Under the pieces are notes generated by a model. That model did no database searches and had not been told where the DNA came from. It worked only from the letters and a program-made list of their open reading frames with translations. Made by a program: the position numbers and the translations under genes. A stretch of 15,081 nucleotides of DNA from an uncultured Collinsella sp. GTDB lineage: Bacteria > Actinomycetota > Coriobacteriia > Coriobacteriales > Coriobacteriaceae. Location of the stretch: positions 1 to 15,081 of the forward strand of contig URYW01000040.1 in assembly GCA_900552145.1 (NCBI GenBank), read 5' to 3'. The number at the start of each line of letters is the position of its first letter. Position 1 is the first letter of the stretch. This document shows, one piece after another, positions 13,627 through 15,081 of the stretch.

Positions 13627-14670
13627 TTAGGCCTCCAGCGGATGAGCGGGCACCGACTCGCCGGCGGCAAGTGCGGCCTCGCAGGCCACCACATCGCGCT
13701 CGATATCATCGACCAATGCCATGAACTCCTCGTATGTGGAGCAGCGCACCACTTGGGCGCGCCAGGCGGCAGCATGGGGCATGCCCTTTAGATACCAGCT
13801 TGCGTACGTGCGGGCACGCGACATAAGCGGCAGCAGCTCGTGCGTGAGCGTCAGGTGCTCGCGCAGGGCATCCAAGCGCTCGCGTGAGGAGCGAGAGGGC
13901 ACCGGCGTAGCGTCGAGTGCAAGGGCACGGGCATCGCCGAACACCCAGGGATTGCCATAGATACCGCGCGCGATAAACACGGCGCTGGCACCCGAGCTGC
14001 GCAGACGCTCCGCCGCATCCTCGGCCGAGAACACGTCGCCCGAACCGATAACGGGAATCTCGACGGCGTCGGCCACCTCATCGACGACCGACCAATCGGC
14101 CTGACCCGTATAGAGTTGTGTGGCGCAGCGGCCATGCACCGCCACCGCAGATGCACCTGCTCCCTCGAGCATCTGGGCAAACGTCGCGGCATTGCGATCT
14201 TCGGCGTAAAAGCCCTTACGGATCTTTACGGTCACGGGCACGTGCGCCGCGCCCACCGCTGCCTCGACAATCTTCTCTGCCAGCTCGGGCGTGCGCATAA
14301 GCGCCGAGCCCTCGCCCTTGGTGACAACCTTGCGAGCTGGGCAGGCCATGTTGATATCAATCAAAGACAGGCGAGCGCCCACACGTTCCTCGACGGCAGC
14401 GACGGCACTCGCAAACTGATCGGGCTTGGAACCAAAGAGCTGCACGCAGATTTGCTGCTCCTCGTCGGCCGGCAGCACCAGACGCCACGTCTTATTGCTG
14501 GCATAGGCAAGGCCTGCCACGCTCACCATCTCGCTATAGGCAAGATTGGCACCACGACGACGGCACATAATGCGATAGGCGGGGTCGGTTACGCCCGCCA
14601 TGGGAGCCATAAGGAACGGCTGCTCGGCATAGGCACCCAGCAGCCGCTTGCTGTATTCAGAAAGCGCCAT
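13627..14670 (-). CDS. dus: tRNA-dihydrouridine synthase, DusB-type
   Basis: The enzyme reduces specific uridines in tRNA to dihydrouridine with FMN and NADPH. The 347-residue protein has an FMN-binding TIM barrel: FLMAPMAGVTDPAYR (19-33), SEMVS (46-50), VQLFGS, DINMACP with the catalytic Cys110, TVKIRKG (147-153), VHGRCATQLYTGQADW and IGSGDVFSAEDA, followed by a helical C-terminal domain. The GVTDPAYR and NMACP forms are closest to the DusB group; the exact tRNA position modified cannot be deduced. Start ATG at 14670 lies four bases after the lepA stop and has no good Shine-Dalgarno, so it is probably translated by ribosomes finishing lepA. Only two bases separate its stop from the hemW start. 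Confidence 0.94.
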   Translation of the reverse strand: MALSEYSKRLLGAYAEQPFLMAPMAGVTDPAYRIMCRRRGANLAYSEMVSVAGLAYASNKTWRLVLPADEEQQICVQLFGSKPDQFASAVAAVEERVGARLSLIDINMACPARKVVTKGEGSALMRTPELAEKIVEAAVGAAHVPVTVKIRKGFYAEDRNAATFAQMLEGAGASAVAVHGRCATQLYTGQADWSVVDEVADAVEIPVIGSGDVFSAEDAAERLRSSGASAVFIARGIYGNPWVFGDARALALDATPVPSRSSRERLDALREHLTLTHELLPLMSRARTYASWYLKGMPHAAAWRAQVVRCSTYEEFMALVDDIERDVVACEAALAAGESVPAHPLEA

Positions 14671-14674
14671 GAAC

Positions 14675-15081
14675 TTAATCGTCCACCTTGAGAATCGCCA
14701 TAAAGGCCTCCTGCGGAACCTCGCCCGAGCCGATGGCCTTCATGCGCTTCTTGCCCTCTTTCTGCTTTTCGAGCAGCTTGCGCTTACGCGAGATATCGCC
14801 ACCGTAGCACTTGGCCAAAACGTCCTTGCGGCGCGCCTTGACGGTGGAGCGGGCGATGATCTTGTTGCCGATAGCGCCCTGAATAGGCACCTCGAACAGC
14901 TGGCGGGGGATAATCTCCTTGAGCTTGTCGCACAGACCGCGTGCCAGGCCATAGGCCTTGTCCTTGTGCACGATAAACGAAAGCGCGTCCACCTCGTCGC
15001 CCGAAAGCAAAATATCGAGCTTGACGAGCTCGGAGGGACGATACTCGCTGAACTCATAGTCGAGCGAGGCATAGCCCTTGG
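14675..15081 (-). CDS. lepA: Elongation factor 4 (LepA), C-terminal part; 5' end outside the window
   Basis: About 134 C-terminal residues are visible in the frame entering at 15079, ending in TAA at 14675. They begin with GYASLDYEFSEY and continue with LVKLDILLSGDEVDALSFI, IPRQLFEVPIQGAIGNKII, ARSTVKARRKDVLAKCYGGD and ISRKRKLLEKQKEGKKRMK, all hallmarks of the LepA-specific C-terminal domain, which reaches into the ribosomal peptidyl-transferase region. LepA is a membrane-associated translational GTPase that affects initiation and ribosome remodelling. The GTPase domain lies off the right edge. It is the first gene seen of a tight lepA-dus-hemW run. Confidence 0.97.
   Translation of the reverse strand, partial: KGYASLDYEFSEYRPSELVKLDILLSGDEVDALSFIVHKDKAYGLARGLCDKLKEIIPRQLFEVPIQGAIGNKIIARSTVKARRKDVLAKCYGGDISRKRKLLEKQKEGKKRMKAIGSGEVPQEAFMAILKVDD

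Overview
The window reads entirely on the minus strand and looks like two unrelated bacterial genome pieces joined inside one open reading frame. Positions about 2,916 to 15,081 look like a high-GC Coriobacteriia (Collinsella-type) chromosome. This rests on codon style (CGC/CGT arginine), protein character and gene order, and is an inference. Positions 1 to about 2,895 look like a high-GC Clostridia (Oscillospiraceae-type) chromosome, with many CGG arginine codons and strong GC-rich hairpin plus T-tract terminators. Both lineages live in the gut, so a metagenome-derived contig is a natural explanation.

In transcription order (high to low coordinates) the Coriobacteriia piece carries lepA (3' part), dus, hemW, a DnaJ-like gene with predicted C-terminal membrane helices, canonical dnaJ, mtaB, phoH, ybeY, dgkA, era, recO, rpsO and the first three quarters of pnp. 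Most genes are spaced 2 to 15 nt apart or overlap (mtaB/phoH by 20 nt, phoH/ybeY by 4 nt), so long polycistronic transcripts are likely. Three gaps could hold promoters or leader elements: before the DnaJ-like gene, before dnaJ, and before rpsO. The theme is translation and RNA quality: elongation factor 4, tRNA dihydrouridine and methylthio modification, 16S rRNA maturation (YbeY, Era), S15 and PNPase. Chaperone, heme-insertion, undecaprenol-kinase and recombination genes accompany them.

At about 2,895-2,916 the PNPase reading frame passes without a frameshift into the C-terminal third of RpoC. The junction lies where both families encode a Gly-Thr-x-x-Gly-Ile stretch, and a short shared sequence there probably caused the join. 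The resulting 923-residue frame has PNPase catalytic residues but no KH/S1 domains, followed by the RpoC trigger-loop and C-terminal regions. I regard it as an assembly chimera until reads prove otherwise. Past rpoC, the Clostridia piece holds a strong terminator, a U32-like cysteine-rich protein with its own promoter and terminator, and the N-terminal part of a TetR-family regulator that runs off the left edge.

No rRNA, tRNA, CRISPR array, insertion sequence or phage gene was recognised, and no gap exceeds 150 bases. The best biological candidate for something under-described is the membrane-anchored DnaJ-like protein; the most consequential observation is the chimeric junction.
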